Below, piece after piece: positions 1-8,759 of a stretch of 64,000 nucleotides of DNA; within the stretch, counting starts at the first letter, position 1, and each line of letters begins with the position of its first letter. The position numbers were made by a program, and so were the translations under genes. Source of the stretch: Clostridia bacterium (lineage in GTDB: Bacteria > Bacillota > Clostridia > Oscillospirales > Acutalibacteraceae); the NCBI GenBank assembly GCA_017399405.1, contig JAFQCT010000012.1, positions 310,001 to 374,000 on the forward strand. Reading direction: 5' to 3'. Below the pieces are notes generated by a model. It saw only the letters and a list, made by a program, of their open reading frames with translations. It searched no databases and was not told the origin of the DNA.

Positions 1-332
1 TTGATAATCATATTGAGAAAATCCGCAATATCTATCGTGAAAAGTTAAATCTTATGTGCGATTTAATCGATATTGAACTTGGCGATTTTGTTAAATATGT
101 GCGTCCCGAAGGCGGGCTTTTCGTGTGGTGTGAACTCCCCGAAAATGTAGATATGCTTGACTTTGTTAAAGAATGTATTGCAAACAAGGTTGCAGTTGTC
201 CCCGGTACAGCATTTATGATAAATGACGAAAAAACAAATTGTTTCAGAATGAACTTCTCAACACCATCAAAAGAAAAAATCCAAGAGGGTATGAAAATAC
301 TTGGTAAGGTAAAGGATAAATATGTCAGATAA
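1..332 (+). CDS. PLP-dependent aminotransferase, C-terminal fragment
   Basis: Only the last ~110 residues lie in the window. The reading frame is open from base 3, so the gene begins upstream of the window. The fragment resembles the small C-terminal domain of fold-type I aminotransferases of the 2-aminoadipate/MocR-associated group: a helix ending REKLNLMCD, then the strand PEGGLFVWCELPE and VVPGTAFM, where such enzymes bind the substrate carboxylate. The active-site lysine would be upstream and cannot be checked. Its end overlaps rsmA by 11 bases, so the two are probably co-translated. The substrate cannot be deduced. Confidence 0.8.
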   Translation, partial: DNHIEKIRNIYREKLNLMCDLIDIELGDFVKYVRPEGGLFVWCELPENVDMLDFVKECIANKVAVVPGTAFMINDEKTNCFRMNFSTPSKEKIQEGMKILGKVKDKYVR

Positions 333-1203
333 GAAAAATTACACGCTCACAGACCTTTCAGTCATAAAAAAGGTTATGGGTGAACATTCAGTTACATTTT
401 CAAAAGGGTTAGGGCAAAACTTTCTTGTAAACCCTACCGTTTGTCCCAGAATGGCAGATGCAGTAAGAGAAAGCACAAACAAACCTATTGGTGTGCTTGA
501 AATTGGTGCAGGCGTTGGTGTTCTTACAAAAGAACTTCTTGAACGCTGTGAAAAAGTTGTTTGCGTTGAGCTTGATACAAGACTTTTTCCTGTGCTTGAA
601 GACACACTTTCGGGGTATGATAATCTTACACTTATAAACGGTGACATTCTTAAAATCGACTTGCAACAAGTCATAAAAGAACATTTTGAGGGTATGGAAA
701 TTTTCGTGTGTGCAAACTTACCATACTACATTACAAGCCCTGTTATTATGCGACTTTTAGAAGAAAAATTGCCATTTAACAAGATTATTGTTATGGTACA
801 GAAAGAGGCAGGCGACCGTCTTTGTGCGAAAGTTGGTTCAAGGGAGAGCGGTGCGGTAACAGTTGCGGTTAACTATTATGCAGAAGCCAAAAAACTTTTT
901 GATGTTTCTCGTGGCTCATTCTTCCCAAGTCCTAAAGTTGACAGTTGCGTTATTGGGCTTGATTTGACTAAAAAAGGTAATTATGATGTAAAAGACGAAT
1001 CACTTTTCTTCAAAATGATTAAATCTGCGTTTGCACAGAGAAGAAAGACAATTCTCAACTCCGTTTCAAGCGGAATGAATATTCCAAAAGACAAACTTTC
1101 ACTTGCAATAGAAAAGGCAGGTCTTTCCCCGACTGCCCGTGCAGAAGCACTTACAATGGAGCAGTTAGTTACACTTGCAAATAAAATTTATGAGGTAAAA
1201 TAA
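322..1203 (+). CDS. rsmA: 16S rRNA (adenine1518/1519-N6) dimethyltransferase RsmA/KsgA
   Basis: It dimethylates two adjacent adenines in the 3'-terminal hairpin of 16S rRNA, using S-adenosylmethionine, during 30S maturation. The 293 residues match the family's usual length. Visible motifs are GQNFL near residue 31, the SAM-binding motif EIGAGVGVLT (60-69), and NLPYY around residue 132, the catalytic motif of N6-adenine methyltransferases. The C-terminal helical domain carries FAQRRKT. The ATG overlaps the upstream aminotransferase and is followed by small RNA-related genes. Loss of this enzyme is the classical route to kasugamycin resistance; the copy here looks intact. Confidence 0.96.
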   Translation: MSDKKNYTLTDLSVIKKVMGEHSVTFSKGLGQNFLVNPTVCPRMADAVRESTNKPIGVLEIGAGVGVLTKELLERCEKVVCVELDTRLFPVLEDTLSGYDNLTLINGDILKIDLQQVIKEHFEGMEIFVCANLPYYITSPVIMRLLEEKLPFNKIIVMVQKEAGDRLCAKVGSRESGAVTVAVNYYAEAKKLFDVSRGSFFPSPKVDSCVIGLDLTKKGNYDVKDESLFFKMIKSAFAQRRKTILNSVSSGMNIPKDKLSLAIEKAGLSPTARAEALTMEQLVTLANKIYEVK

Positions 1204-1204
1204 T

Positions 1205-1462
1205 ATGACACATTCATATAAAACCCGTGGCACTTGCTCACGACAAATTGATTTTGAAATCGAAAACGGAATAGTAAAAAATGTTTCATTCTTTGGGGGC
1301 TGTAACGGTAACCTTAAAGGCATTGGTGCTCTTGTTGAGGGCAGACCTGCCGAAGAAGTTATTGCACTTCTTAAAGGAATGAAATGCGGATTCAAAAATA
1401 CATCTTGCCCTGACCAGTTGGCACAGGCATTAGAAAAGGCATTAAATGACGAAAGCAAATAA
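1205..1462 (+). CDS. TSCPD domain-containing small protein
   Basis: An 85-residue protein carrying the signature TSCPDQLA near its C-terminus and a CNGNLKGI motif at its centre. It corresponds to the small stand-alone TSCPD family (TIGR03905-like) of Clostridia. The TSCPD domain also occurs at the C-terminus of class II ribonucleotide reductases, and its conserved cysteines suggest metal binding; that role is inferred. It starts one base after the rsmA stop codon and overlaps cca by 17 bases, so it is translationally coupled within this operon. The biochemical role of the stand-alone form is unknown to me. Confidence 0.85.
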   Translation: MTHSYKTRGTCSRQIDFEIENGIVKNVSFFGGCNGNLKGIGALVEGRPAEEVIALLKGMKCGFKNTSCPDQLAQALEKALNDESK

Positions 1463-2789
1463 ATTCAAACCTGAATCAAAAACTGCCATTGAAATTCTTA
1501 AATCAAAAGGTTTTGAGGCGTTTTTAATCGGTGGTAGTGTGCGTGATTTTGTTATGGGATTGCCCATTGGTGATGTTGACATTACAACAAATGCTACACC
1601 CGATGAGGTTAAACAGGTTTTTGCAGATTTTCGTGTTATTGAAACGGGCATTAAGCATGGTACGGTTACGGTGCTTATAAATGACGAGCCACTTGAGATA
1701 ACCACATACAGAAGTGAGGGCGCTTACTCTGACAACCGCCACCCTGACAGCGTAGTTTTTTCTAACTCGTTGGCAGATGATGTTGTACGCCGTGATTTCA
1801 CAATGAATGGTATTGCCTACGATTTTGATAGCGGTTTTTGTGACCTTGTAGGCGGACTTAAAGACATTGAAAATCAAATCATTCGTTGTATCGGTAATGC
1901 AGAAACCCGCTTTCGTGAAGATGCTTTGCGTATTCTTCGTGCTATGCGATTTTCAGCAGTATTAGGTTTTGAAATTGAAACCGAAACAAAAAAAGCAATC
2001 CACAAATGCAAAGATTTACTTAAAAATATTTCGGCGGAGCGTATTCGTGAAGAGTACACTAAACTTATATGCGGTAAAAATGCTTATAATGTTTTGCAGG
2101 AGTTTGCAGATGTTGTTACTGTGTTTATTCCTGAAATTAGTGATTGTGTAGGCTTTGAGCAGAAAAACCGTCACCATTGTTTTGATGTTTATACTCACAC
2201 TCTTAAAGCGATTGAAAAAAGTAGTCAGAACAACATAATCCGTCTTGCACTTTTCTTCCACGATATTGGCAAACCAAGTGTGGCACATTTTGACGAAAAA
2301 GGTGAACAGCATTTCTACTCCCACCCCAAAAAGAGTGCTGAAATGACGGAAACAATTATGACTCGTCTTCGTTTTGATAACGATACGAAGAACAAAGTTG
2401 TAACACTTGTGAGAATGCACGACTCACCTATTATGGTCAACGATATGACAAAACCTGACCGCAAACGACTTAAAAAGATTATGTCGCAAATCGGTGCAGA
2501 TTTAATTTTCGACTTAATTGAAATCAAATATTGCGATAACTCAGCACAAAATCCAGAATATTTCCGCGGTGAAGATTTTTATAAGCAAACCCGAGATATT
2601 ATAACTGAGATTATTAACGAAAAAGAGTGTTTTTCAATAAAACACCTTGCAATTGACGGTAACGATTTAATTTCTCTCGGTTTCAAAGGCAAAAAAATCG
2701 GAGAAGCATTAGAAAAATGCCTTAACGCCGTAATTGATGGAAAAGTTGAGAATGAAAAAAGTGAATTGATAAAGTTTATACAAAAATAA
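1446..2789 (+). CDS. cca: CCA tRNA nucleotidyltransferase with HD domain
   Basis: It adds or repairs the 3'-CCA end of tRNAs. The N-terminal nucleotidyltransferase head has GGSVRD at 29-34 and the metal-binding DVD at 43-45. RRDFTMN and RFREDALRILRAMRF follow, the nucleotide-recognition region of class II enzymes. An HD phosphohydrolase-type domain with FHDIGKP lies around residue 270, as in many 450-residue bacterial Cca proteins. At 447 residues it is full length. It is the last gene of the operon and ends just before a strong terminator hairpin. Whether it adds all three nucleotides or only part cannot be told from sequence. Confidence 0.94.
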   Translation: MTKANKFKPESKTAIEILKSKGFEAFLIGGSVRDFVMGLPIGDVDITTNATPDEVKQVFADFRVIETGIKHGTVTVLINDEPLEITTYRSEGAYSDNRHPDSVVFSNSLADDVVRRDFTMNGIAYDFDSGFCDLVGGLKDIENQIIRCIGNAETRFREDALRILRAMRFSAVLGFEIETETKKAIHKCKDLLKNISAERIREEYTKLICGKNAYNVLQEFADVVTVFIPEISDCVGFEQKNRHHCFDVYTHTLKAIEKSSQNNIIRLALFFHDIGKPSVAHFDEKGEQHFYSHPKKSAEMTETIMTRLRFDNDTKNKVVTLVRMHDSPIMVNDMTKPDRKRLKKIMSQIGADLIFDLIEIKYCDNSAQNPEYFRGEDFYKQTRDIITEIINEKECFSIKHLAIDGNDLISLGFKGKKIGEALEKCLNAVIDGKVENEKSELIKFIQK

Positions 2790-2790
2790 A

Positions 2791-2817
2791 AGCAGTTCAA
2801 AACGAACTGCTTTTTTT
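2791..2817. terminator. bidirectional intrinsic terminator
   Basis: A perfect 8-bp stem (AGCAGTTC/GAACTGCT, 2791-2798 with 2804-2811) with a 5-base loop is followed by a T run on the + strand. It is preceded by an A-rich stretch that gives a U run on the other strand. It lies between the convergent ends of cca and glgP and probably serves both. Confidence 0.85.
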
Positions 2818-2826
2818 GATTAGTTT

Positions 2827-5241
2827 TTACTTTTTAAGTGCTGATTTTGCGTTCCAAATATTTGCTGCATATTCGTTAATTGCACGGTCAGCTGCAAATC
2901 TGCCTGCACCTGAGATGTTCATAAGTGACATCTTGTTCCAGTTTTCACGGTCTAAGAAGTCTTTTGAAATTCTCTGCTGAGTATTTCTGTAATCTTCAAA
3001 ATCTGCAAGTGCCATATATGGGTCATGGTGAATAATTGAAGCTGTTACTTCGTGGAACATTTTTCCACCGATTCCGTTTGCATTTGCAAAATCAAGAATC
3101 TTATGAAGTTCTGCATTGTTATTGTAGAACATTTCAGGATTGTAGCCACGCTTTTTAAGTTGCTCAACTTCAGGTGTGCTCATACCGAAGATATAGATAT
3201 TTTCGTCGCCTACTGCTTCGTAAATTTCAACATTAGCACCATCCATTGTGCCAAGTGTTACTGCACCGTTAAGCATAAGTTTCATATTACCTGTACCTGA
3301 AGCCTCAGTACCTGCAAGTGAAATCTGCTCTGAAATATCTGCAGCAGGCATAAGTTTTTCAGCAAGTGTAACATTGTAATCTTCAACATAAACAACTTTA
3401 AGTCTACCCTTAACATCAGGGTCATTATTGATTACATCAGCAAGTGCACAGATGAAAGAAATAATCTTCTTTGCCATAAAGTAACCTGACGCTGCTTTTG
3501 CACCGAAAATGTATGTGTGAGGAATAAACTCACCATTTGGATTTTCTTTGATTGCAAGATACTGTGACAAAATATTAAGAGCATTTAACTGCTGACGCTT
3601 GTACTCGTGAAGACGCTTAACCTGAACATCAAAAATTGAATCAGGGTCAAGTTTGATTCCGTTATGTTTAAGAACATACTTTGCAAATTCTTCTTTATTT
3701 GCACGCTTAATCTTACCGAGTTCTTGGAGTACTGCTTTATCGTCTTTATACTTTCTCAAATCAATAAGTTTGTCAGCATCTTTTACAAATCCGTCACCAA
3801 TAAGGTCTGTAAGATAATTTGTAAGTTTTGGGTTAGCTTGACAAAGCCATCTTCTGTGAGCAATACCATTTGTAACATTTGTAAACTTGTCAGGTGTAAG
3901 TGCATAGAAGTCAGAGAAAACTGTGTCTTTAAGAATTTCGCTATGAAGTGCAGAAACACCGTTTACACAGTGTGAACCTGCAACACAAAGGTTAGCCATT
4001 CTTACAACACCATTTGACATAACTGCCATACGCTCAACCATATCTGCGTTATGTGTGCTTTCCCATACATAAGAACGGAAACGATTGTCGATTTCTTTTG
4101 TAATCTGCCACAAACGAGGCATAAGACGCTTGTAAAGGTCTTCAGGCCAACATTCAAGAGCCTCTTTCATAACTGTATGGTTTGTATATGCAACTGTTTT
4201 TGTTACAATATTCCAAGCCTCATCCCAACCATAACCACATTCGTCAAGCATAATTCTCATAAGTTCAGGAATTGCCATTGTTGGGTGAGTGTCGTTAACA
4301 TGGATTGCTACTTTATCTGCAAAGTTATCCATTGTACCGAACTCGCGAAGGTGATGCTGAACGATATCCTGAATTGATGCAGATACAAGAAAATACTGCT
4401 GACGAAGACGAAGTGATTTGCCTTCTGGGTGGTTATCAGCAGGGTAAAGAACTTTACTAATTACCTCTGCCATAGCATTTCTTTCCATAGCACGCATATA
4501 ATCGCCTTGATTGAAAAGAGCCATATCAAGACCAGGTGCTTTTGCAGACCAAAGACGAAGAACAGAAACGCCTTTACCGTCTTTACCTGCAACATGCATA
4601 TCATAAGGCACAGCCTGAATTACTGTTGGATTTTCAATTTCAACATGGTGATAGTGGTTTTCCCAAATGTCACGAACTTGGCCCTCAAAGTTAATATTGA
4701 TTGCACTTTCTTCGTGAGGAACAAGCCAAACATCGCCACCCGGAAGCCAGAAGTCAGGAAGTTCTGTCTGCCAACCGTCAACGAGTTTCTGTTTGAAAAT
4801 ACCATATTCATAAAGAATTGAATAACCCTTTGCAACATAACCCTGAGTTGCAAGACCATCAAGATAGCAAGCAGCAAGACGACCAAGACCACCATTACCA
4901 AGACCTGCATCAGGCTCGCAATCATAAATTGAGTCCATTTTGATACCGTAATCTTTTAATACGCTTTCAAAAGTCTTTGTAAGGTTTAAGTTGTAAAGGT
5001 TGTTTTTAAGTGAACGGCCCATAAGGAATTCCATACAGAGATAATAAACTCTTTTTGTTCCTTTCTCGGACCCTTTCTTTGAGAATTCTGCTCTGCCCTG
5101 ACTCATCATATCACGGACAATAAGAGAGATTGCTTTATAAAATTGCTCATTTGTTGCTTCATCGGGATTTACACCGATAAAATGAGAAAGTTTTGATTCA
5201 ACAAGTTCCTTTGCTTGTTTCTTTGTAAGGGTATAATTCAT
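2827..5241 (-). CDS. glgP: Glycogen/starch phosphorylase
   Basis: It phosphorolyses alpha-1,4-glucan to glucose-1-phosphate in the cytoplasm. The 804 residues match bacterial GT35 phosphorylases. Visible are ACYLDGLATQ in the N-terminal half, the KRLHEYKRQ motif, and the cofactor site GTGNMKL with the PLP-binding lysine at about residue 654. A GGAGG site lies just upstream of the ATG, and a consensus-like promoter lies at 5297-5325. The gene is monocistronic: the bidirectional terminator follows it and no other glg gene is adjacent. galU at 8760 could use the glucose-1-phosphate it yields. Confidence 0.96.
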   Translation of the reverse strand: MNYTLTKKQAKELVESKLSHFIGVNPDEATNEQFYKAISLIVRDMMSQGRAEFSKKGSEKGTKRVYYLCMEFLMGRSLKNNLYNLNLTKTFESVLKDYGIKMDSIYDCEPDAGLGNGGLGRLAACYLDGLATQGYVAKGYSILYEYGIFKQKLVDGWQTELPDFWLPGGDVWLVPHEESAININFEGQVRDIWENHYHHVEIENPTVIQAVPYDMHVAGKDGKGVSVLRLWSAKAPGLDMALFNQGDYMRAMERNAMAEVISKVLYPADNHPEGKSLRLRQQYFLVSASIQDIVQHHLREFGTMDNFADKVAIHVNDTHPTMAIPELMRIMLDECGYGWDEAWNIVTKTVAYTNHTVMKEALECWPEDLYKRLMPRLWQITKEIDNRFRSYVWESTHNADMVERMAVMSNGVVRMANLCVAGSHCVNGVSALHSEILKDTVFSDFYALTPDKFTNVTNGIAHRRWLCQANPKLTNYLTDLIGDGFVKDADKLIDLRKYKDDKAVLQELGKIKRANKEEFAKYVLKHNGIKLDPDSIFDVQVKRLHEYKRQQLNALNILSQYLAIKENPNGEFIPHTYIFGAKAASGYFMAKKIISFICALADVINNDPDVKGRLKVVYVEDYNVTLAEKLMPAADISEQISLAGTEASGTGNMKLMLNGAVTLGTMDGANVEIYEAVGDENIYIFGMSTPEVEQLKKRGYNPEMFYNNNAELHKILDFANANGIGGKMFHEVTASIIHHDPYMALADFEDYRNTQQRISKDFLDRENWNKMSLMNISGAGRFAADRAINEYAANIWNAKSALKK

Positions 5242-5296
5242 ACAAATCCTCCAAAAAAATTTATAAAAAACATTAAAAATTAAAGTCTGTTTGTAT

Positions 5297-5325
5297 ATTT
5301 TACACTAAAATCAAGCGTTTTTCAA
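5297..5325 (-). promoter_or_regulatory. sigma-A-type promoter of glgP
   Basis: Read on the minus strand, a TTGAAA -35 box (5320-5325) is followed by a 17-base spacer and a TAAAAT -10 box (5297-5302). It lies about 55 bases upstream of the glgP start. Inferred from sequence only. Confidence 0.7.
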
Positions 5326-5370
5326 CTGTAATACACTATTTTTTTGAAATATATTAAAAAATTTTATGGA

Positions 5371-5414
5371 AATAAAAAATCACCACAGTTTCTGTTAAAA
5401 ACCTATGGTGATTT
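5371..5414 (-). terminator. intrinsic terminator of the 5432-6415 lipoprotein gene
   Basis: A 12-bp stem with one mismatch pairs 5378-5389 with 5403-5414. On the minus strand it is followed by a U-rich tail, the complement of AATAAAAAAT at 5371-5380. It sits just after the lipoprotein stop codon. Confidence 0.75.
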
Positions 5415-5431
5415 ATTATAAATTTAATCAA

Positions 5432-6415
5432 TTATGCATCAGGAGTAATTGTGCTTGTCTGATGATTTTTGTAGCCCTTTGTCTGCCATACAACTGTGAA
5501 GTTGTTGCCTTCTCTTATGTAGTAATCATAACACTTTTCAGGTGTGTTTGGTCCGTATTCAACAAAACCAGTAACTTTTGTACCGTTTTTATCTGTAAGT
5601 CTGCGAAGACCTGACTCAATACCGTTTGCCATAGCTTCATCATAAGCCTTGAGCTTTGCAACAACAACGCTTGCACTTGAGTTGTTGTTTGCCACATAAC
5701 CTACCTTGAAGCCTGTGAGCCACCAATGTGGTTCTTCATAACGACAGAATAGCATATTATCTTTTCTGAAATCTGAACCTGTACGGTAATATTCAAAACT
5801 CATATCAATAAGATGGTCATCGTCAGCACAATCATAGAAATCTGATGTTGAGTTAGGGTCTTTTGTATAAACACCCAATTCAGCACCCTCAAGAATACCA
5901 TACTGGCCTTTCCACCACTGAAGTCTCCAAAGAAGTCCGTCATACTCGAAGTCTGCTTTAAGAGTTGTATATCTCATGTTTGCATAAGCAGCTGCATCGT
6001 CATAAATATCGCCAAAGCCAAAATGACGCTGCCATGGTTCAAGTGTTGAATAATAAACTTGCTGTTCTTCATCATAAGCATAGCCTGCCGCAGTAAGAGC
6101 TGCCTGCAAGTCTTCTTTGGTAATTGTTGAACCACCGGTTGAACCCGCTTGAGTCGGATTTGTGCTTGTTGGGTTCTTCTTTGTAGTTGTTTCTTTTGAA
6201 CTTTGTGTTGTTGTGGTTGTAGTGTTAGTTGTTGATGGGTCATCCCACTCAACACCATCAAAATCTACAAGGTCATCTGTTACATCAGGGCCCTGAACAT
6301 CAGATGGTTTTGTTATTTCAGGGTCATCAGTATTATCACTACAAGCAGTAAAACAGCAAACCATCATAACAAGAGCCATCATAGCTGCAAATATTCTTAA
6401 AAGTGTAGATTTCAT
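5432..6415 (-). CDS. Putative lipoprotein with Thr-rich linker
   Basis: No domain is recognised. The start chosen is the ATG at 6415, preceded by GGAGGG; an upstream in-frame ATG at 6430 would place that Shine-Dalgarno inside the gene. The N-terminus MKSTLLRIFAAMMALVMM leads into a lipobox ending FTAC, so it is probably a membrane-anchored lipoprotein of ~327 residues. A low-complexity Thr/Ser/Lys segment with a run of six threonines follows, as in surface linkers, then a ~220-residue globular part rich in Tyr and Trp. It has its own promoter and terminator. Function unknown. Confidence 0.8.
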   Translation of the reverse strand: MKSTLLRIFAAMMALVMMVCCFTACSDNTDDPEITKPSDVQGPDVTDDLVDFDGVEWDDPSTTNTTTTTTQSSKETTTKKNPTSTNPTQAGSTGGSTITKEDLQAALTAAGYAYDEEQQVYYSTLEPWQRHFGFGDIYDDAAAYANMRYTTLKADFEYDGLLWRLQWWKGQYGILEGAELGVYTKDPNSTSDFYDCADDDHLIDMSFEYYRTGSDFRKDNMLFCRYEEPHWWLTGFKVGYVANNNSSASVVVAKLKAYDEAMANGIESGLRRLTDKNGTKVTGFVEYGPNTPEKCYDYYIREGNNFTVVWQTKGYKNHQTSTITPDA

Positions 6416-6453
6416 ATATAATCCCTCCACATAAAAATCTCTAATCGTAATTT

Positions 6454-6482
6454 ATTATCTCATAAAATAAAGTTATTGTCAA
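6454..6482 (-). promoter_or_regulatory. sigma-A-type promoter of the lipoprotein gene
   Basis: On the minus strand, a perfect TTGACA -35 box (6477-6482) is followed by a 17-base spacer and GATAAT (6454-6459), about 40 bases upstream of the start. It faces away from the ahcY promoter, so the two genes are divergently expressed. Confidence 0.75.
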
Positions 6483-6520
6483 TATTTCGATTTGTTCACA
6501 TAACCGTAACTTTTTTGTAA

Positions 6521-6549
6521 TTGCTTTTTTATATATGTTGTGATAATAT
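6521..6549 (+). promoter_or_regulatory. candidate promoter of ahcY
   Basis: TTGCTT at 6521-6526 and TAATAT at 6544-6549 have 17-base spacing. The overlapping GATAAT at 6542 is an alternative -10 box. It lies about 40 bases upstream of the ahcY ATG. Confidence 0.5.
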
Positions 6550-6587
6550 ATACTTTATATAATACAATAATATATGGAGTTAAAAAT

Positions 6588-7832
6588 ATGAATTTAATTC
6601 GTGATATTTCCCTTTATGAATCAGGCCAACGCAAAATTGATTGGGTAAAGGCACATATGCCTGTACTTCGCAGTATTGAAAAGGATTTTATTGACGCAAA
6701 GCCTTTCAAAAACTTAAAAGTTGCACTTTCAATTCACCTTGAGGCAAAAACTGCATATCTTTGCACAGTACTTGCAGCCGGTGGGGCAGAAATGTATGTT
6801 ACGGGCTCAAACCCACTTTCAACCCAAGATGATGTTGCGGCAGCCCTTGCACACAACGGGCTTAATGTTTTCGCTTGGTACAACGCAACAAGCGAAGAAT
6901 ATATGTCACACCTTCGCGAAGTTATTAAGGTGGGTCCTGATGTAATTATTGATGACGGTGGCGACCTTGTAAATCTCATTCACAACGAATACCCTGAACT
7001 TTTGCCTAATGTTATGGGCGGTTGTGAGGAAACTACAACAGGTATTATCCGTCTTGTTTCAATGGCAAAAGATGGGGCACTTAAATTCCCGATGATTGCA
7101 GTAAACAACGCAAAATGCAAGTATCTTTTTGACAATCGTTACGGTACAGGTCAATCTGTATGGGACGGTATTAACCGCACAACAAACTTAATTGTTGCAG
7201 GCAAAAAAGTTGTAGTTGCAGGTTACGGTTGGTGCGGTAAAGGCGTTGCTATGAGAGCAAACGCACTTGGTGCACAAGTTATTGTTACTGAAATTGACCC
7301 TATTAAAGCTATGGAAGCAAGAATGGACGGTTTTTCTGTAATGGAAATGGTTGATGCCGCAAAGGAGGGTGATTTCTTCGTAACAGTTACAGGTTGCAAA
7401 GATGTTATCACTAAAAAGGCTTTCGAGAATATGAAAGACGGTGCAATATGCTGTAACGCGGGCCACTTTAATGTTGAAATAAATCTTCCTGACCTTGAAA
7501 ATATGGCGATTGAAATTAAGGAACAGAGAAATAATATTATGGGTTATGTTCTCGCAGACGGTAGAACAATCAGCGTAATTGCCGAAGGCAGACTTGTAAA
7601 CCTTGCGGCTGGTGACGGTCACCCTGCTGAAATTATGGATATGAGTTTCTCTATTCAAGCACTTTGTGCAGAATACATTGTTAAAAATCATAAAGATTTA
7701 ACCGCATCCGTTATTGATGTTCCTGAAGAAATCGACAAAAAGGTTGCTCTTCGCAAACTTAACAGTTGGGGAACCGTAATCGATGTTTTAACCCCTGAAC
7801 AAGAAAAATATGTAAATAGTTGGAATGTGTAA
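6588..7832 (+). CDS. ahcY: Adenosylhomocysteinase
   Basis: It reversibly hydrolyses S-adenosylhomocysteine to adenosine and homocysteine, removing the product inhibitor of methyltransferases. The start at 6588 has GGAG eight bases upstream and gives MNLIRDISLYESGQ; the earlier in-frame ATG at 6540 lies in the promoter region. The 414-residue form shows GCEETTTGIIR, the NAD-binding GYGWCGKGVA, and ADGRTISVIAEGRLVNLAAG near the C-terminus, typical of the shorter bacterial and archaeal lineage. It overlaps or abuts the RING-type gene downstream, so the three genes to galU are probably one operon. Confidence 0.94.
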   Translation: MNLIRDISLYESGQRKIDWVKAHMPVLRSIEKDFIDAKPFKNLKVALSIHLEAKTAYLCTVLAAGGAEMYVTGSNPLSTQDDVAAALAHNGLNVFAWYNATSEEYMSHLREVIKVGPDVIIDDGGDLVNLIHNEYPELLPNVMGGCEETTTGIIRLVSMAKDGALKFPMIAVNNAKCKYLFDNRYGTGQSVWDGINRTTNLIVAGKKVVVAGYGWCGKGVAMRANALGAQVIVTEIDPIKAMEARMDGFSVMEMVDAAKEGDFFVTVTGCKDVITKKAFENMKDGAICCNAGHFNVEINLPDLENMAIEIKEQRNNIMGYVLADGRTISVIAEGRLVNLAAGDGHPAEIMDMSFSIQALCAEYIVKNHKDLTASVIDVPEEIDKKVALRKLNSWGTVIDVLTPEQEKYVNSWNV

Positions 7833-7836
7833 AAAT

Positions 7837-8748
7837 ATGGATAATTATTTTAGATATTCAAATCAGAAATGTCCTGTTTGCGAGAACGAGTTTCTCACAA
7901 CAGACGATATTGTAGTTTGCCCGTTATGTGGCACTCCACACCACCGCGATTGCTATAAAAAGAATGGCGAATGTGGTAATTATGACAAGCATAGCGAGGG
8001 TTTTCGTTGGACTCCTGAAGAAGTGAACTTGCAACAGTTAGAACAACCCGAAAAGGAACAACAAGACACACCCGAGCAACCCCCTATAAACCCGTTTTTT
8101 GGAGCAAACCCACTTTCTCAATTCCCACAAGAGTTAGAAGACAATGTTTCAACAGAAGAAGTTGCAGGATTTGTGCAAATTCACGCTATTAAGTATCTTA
8201 GCAATTTTTTCTATACGAAATCCAATAAAAAGACTTTCAGTTGGGCAGCGTTTTTCTTTACACCATATTGGTTTTTCTACAGAAAAATGTATAAACTGGG
8301 TGCAATATTTATGGCACTTTCTCTTTTGCTGACAGTTGGGTTTAATATTCTTCCGCCTGTGCAGACTCTCTACAACGATATGACAGAATGGACAGAAAAA
8401 TATAGCGTTGAAAATACTGATGATTTAACAGAAGAAGAAATGGCACAAGCATACAAAGAGCAACAAGAGTTTATACTTGGCAATCCAACAGGCTCGGTGC
8501 TTATTATGGTGCAAGGTGCACTTTCTCTTGCGGTGCAAATCTTTGTTGGATTCAAGGCAAACAAGTGGTATTATAATCATACGGTTACTAATATTAAAAA
8601 AATCAAGACAGAAGAACAAGACTCGCAAAAACAAAAACTTCTTTTCTTCAAATCGGGTGGTTGTTCAGTAGGTGCTACTTTCCTTGCAATTCTTGCAAAC
8701 AATATGATTGTTATGGCAATTGAAATGCTGTTAACATATATAAAATAG
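7837..8748 (+). CDS. RING-like zinc-finger and DUF2628 membrane protein
   Basis: Residues ~10-50 hold a zinc-finger pattern (CPVCENEF, CPLCGTPHHRDCY, GECGNYDKH) of the prokaryotic RING family. A Pro/Glu/Gln-rich linker follows. The C-terminal half resembles DUF2628, with FSWAAFFFTPYWFFYRKMYK followed by hydrophobic helices and a final membrane segment. The start at 7837 avoids overlap with ahcY; an ATG at 7825 is possible. The role is unknown. The combination suggests a cytoplasmic metal-binding head on a membrane anchor, but nothing in the sequence shows ubiquitin-like ligase activity. It lies between ahcY and galU with short gaps. Confidence 0.8.
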   Translation: MDNYFRYSNQKCPVCENEFLTTDDIVVCPLCGTPHHRDCYKKNGECGNYDKHSEGFRWTPEEVNLQQLEQPEKEQQDTPEQPPINPFFGANPLSQFPQELEDNVSTEEVAGFVQIHAIKYLSNFFYTKSNKKTFSWAAFFFTPYWFFYRKMYKLGAIFMALSLLLTVGFNILPPVQTLYNDMTEWTEKYSVENTDDLTEEEMAQAYKEQQEFILGNPTGSVLIMVQGALSLAVQIFVGFKANKWYYNHTVTNIKKIKTEEQDSQKQKLLFFKSGGCSVGATFLAILANNMIVMAIEMLLTYIK

Positions 8749-8759
8749 GAGAAATTATT

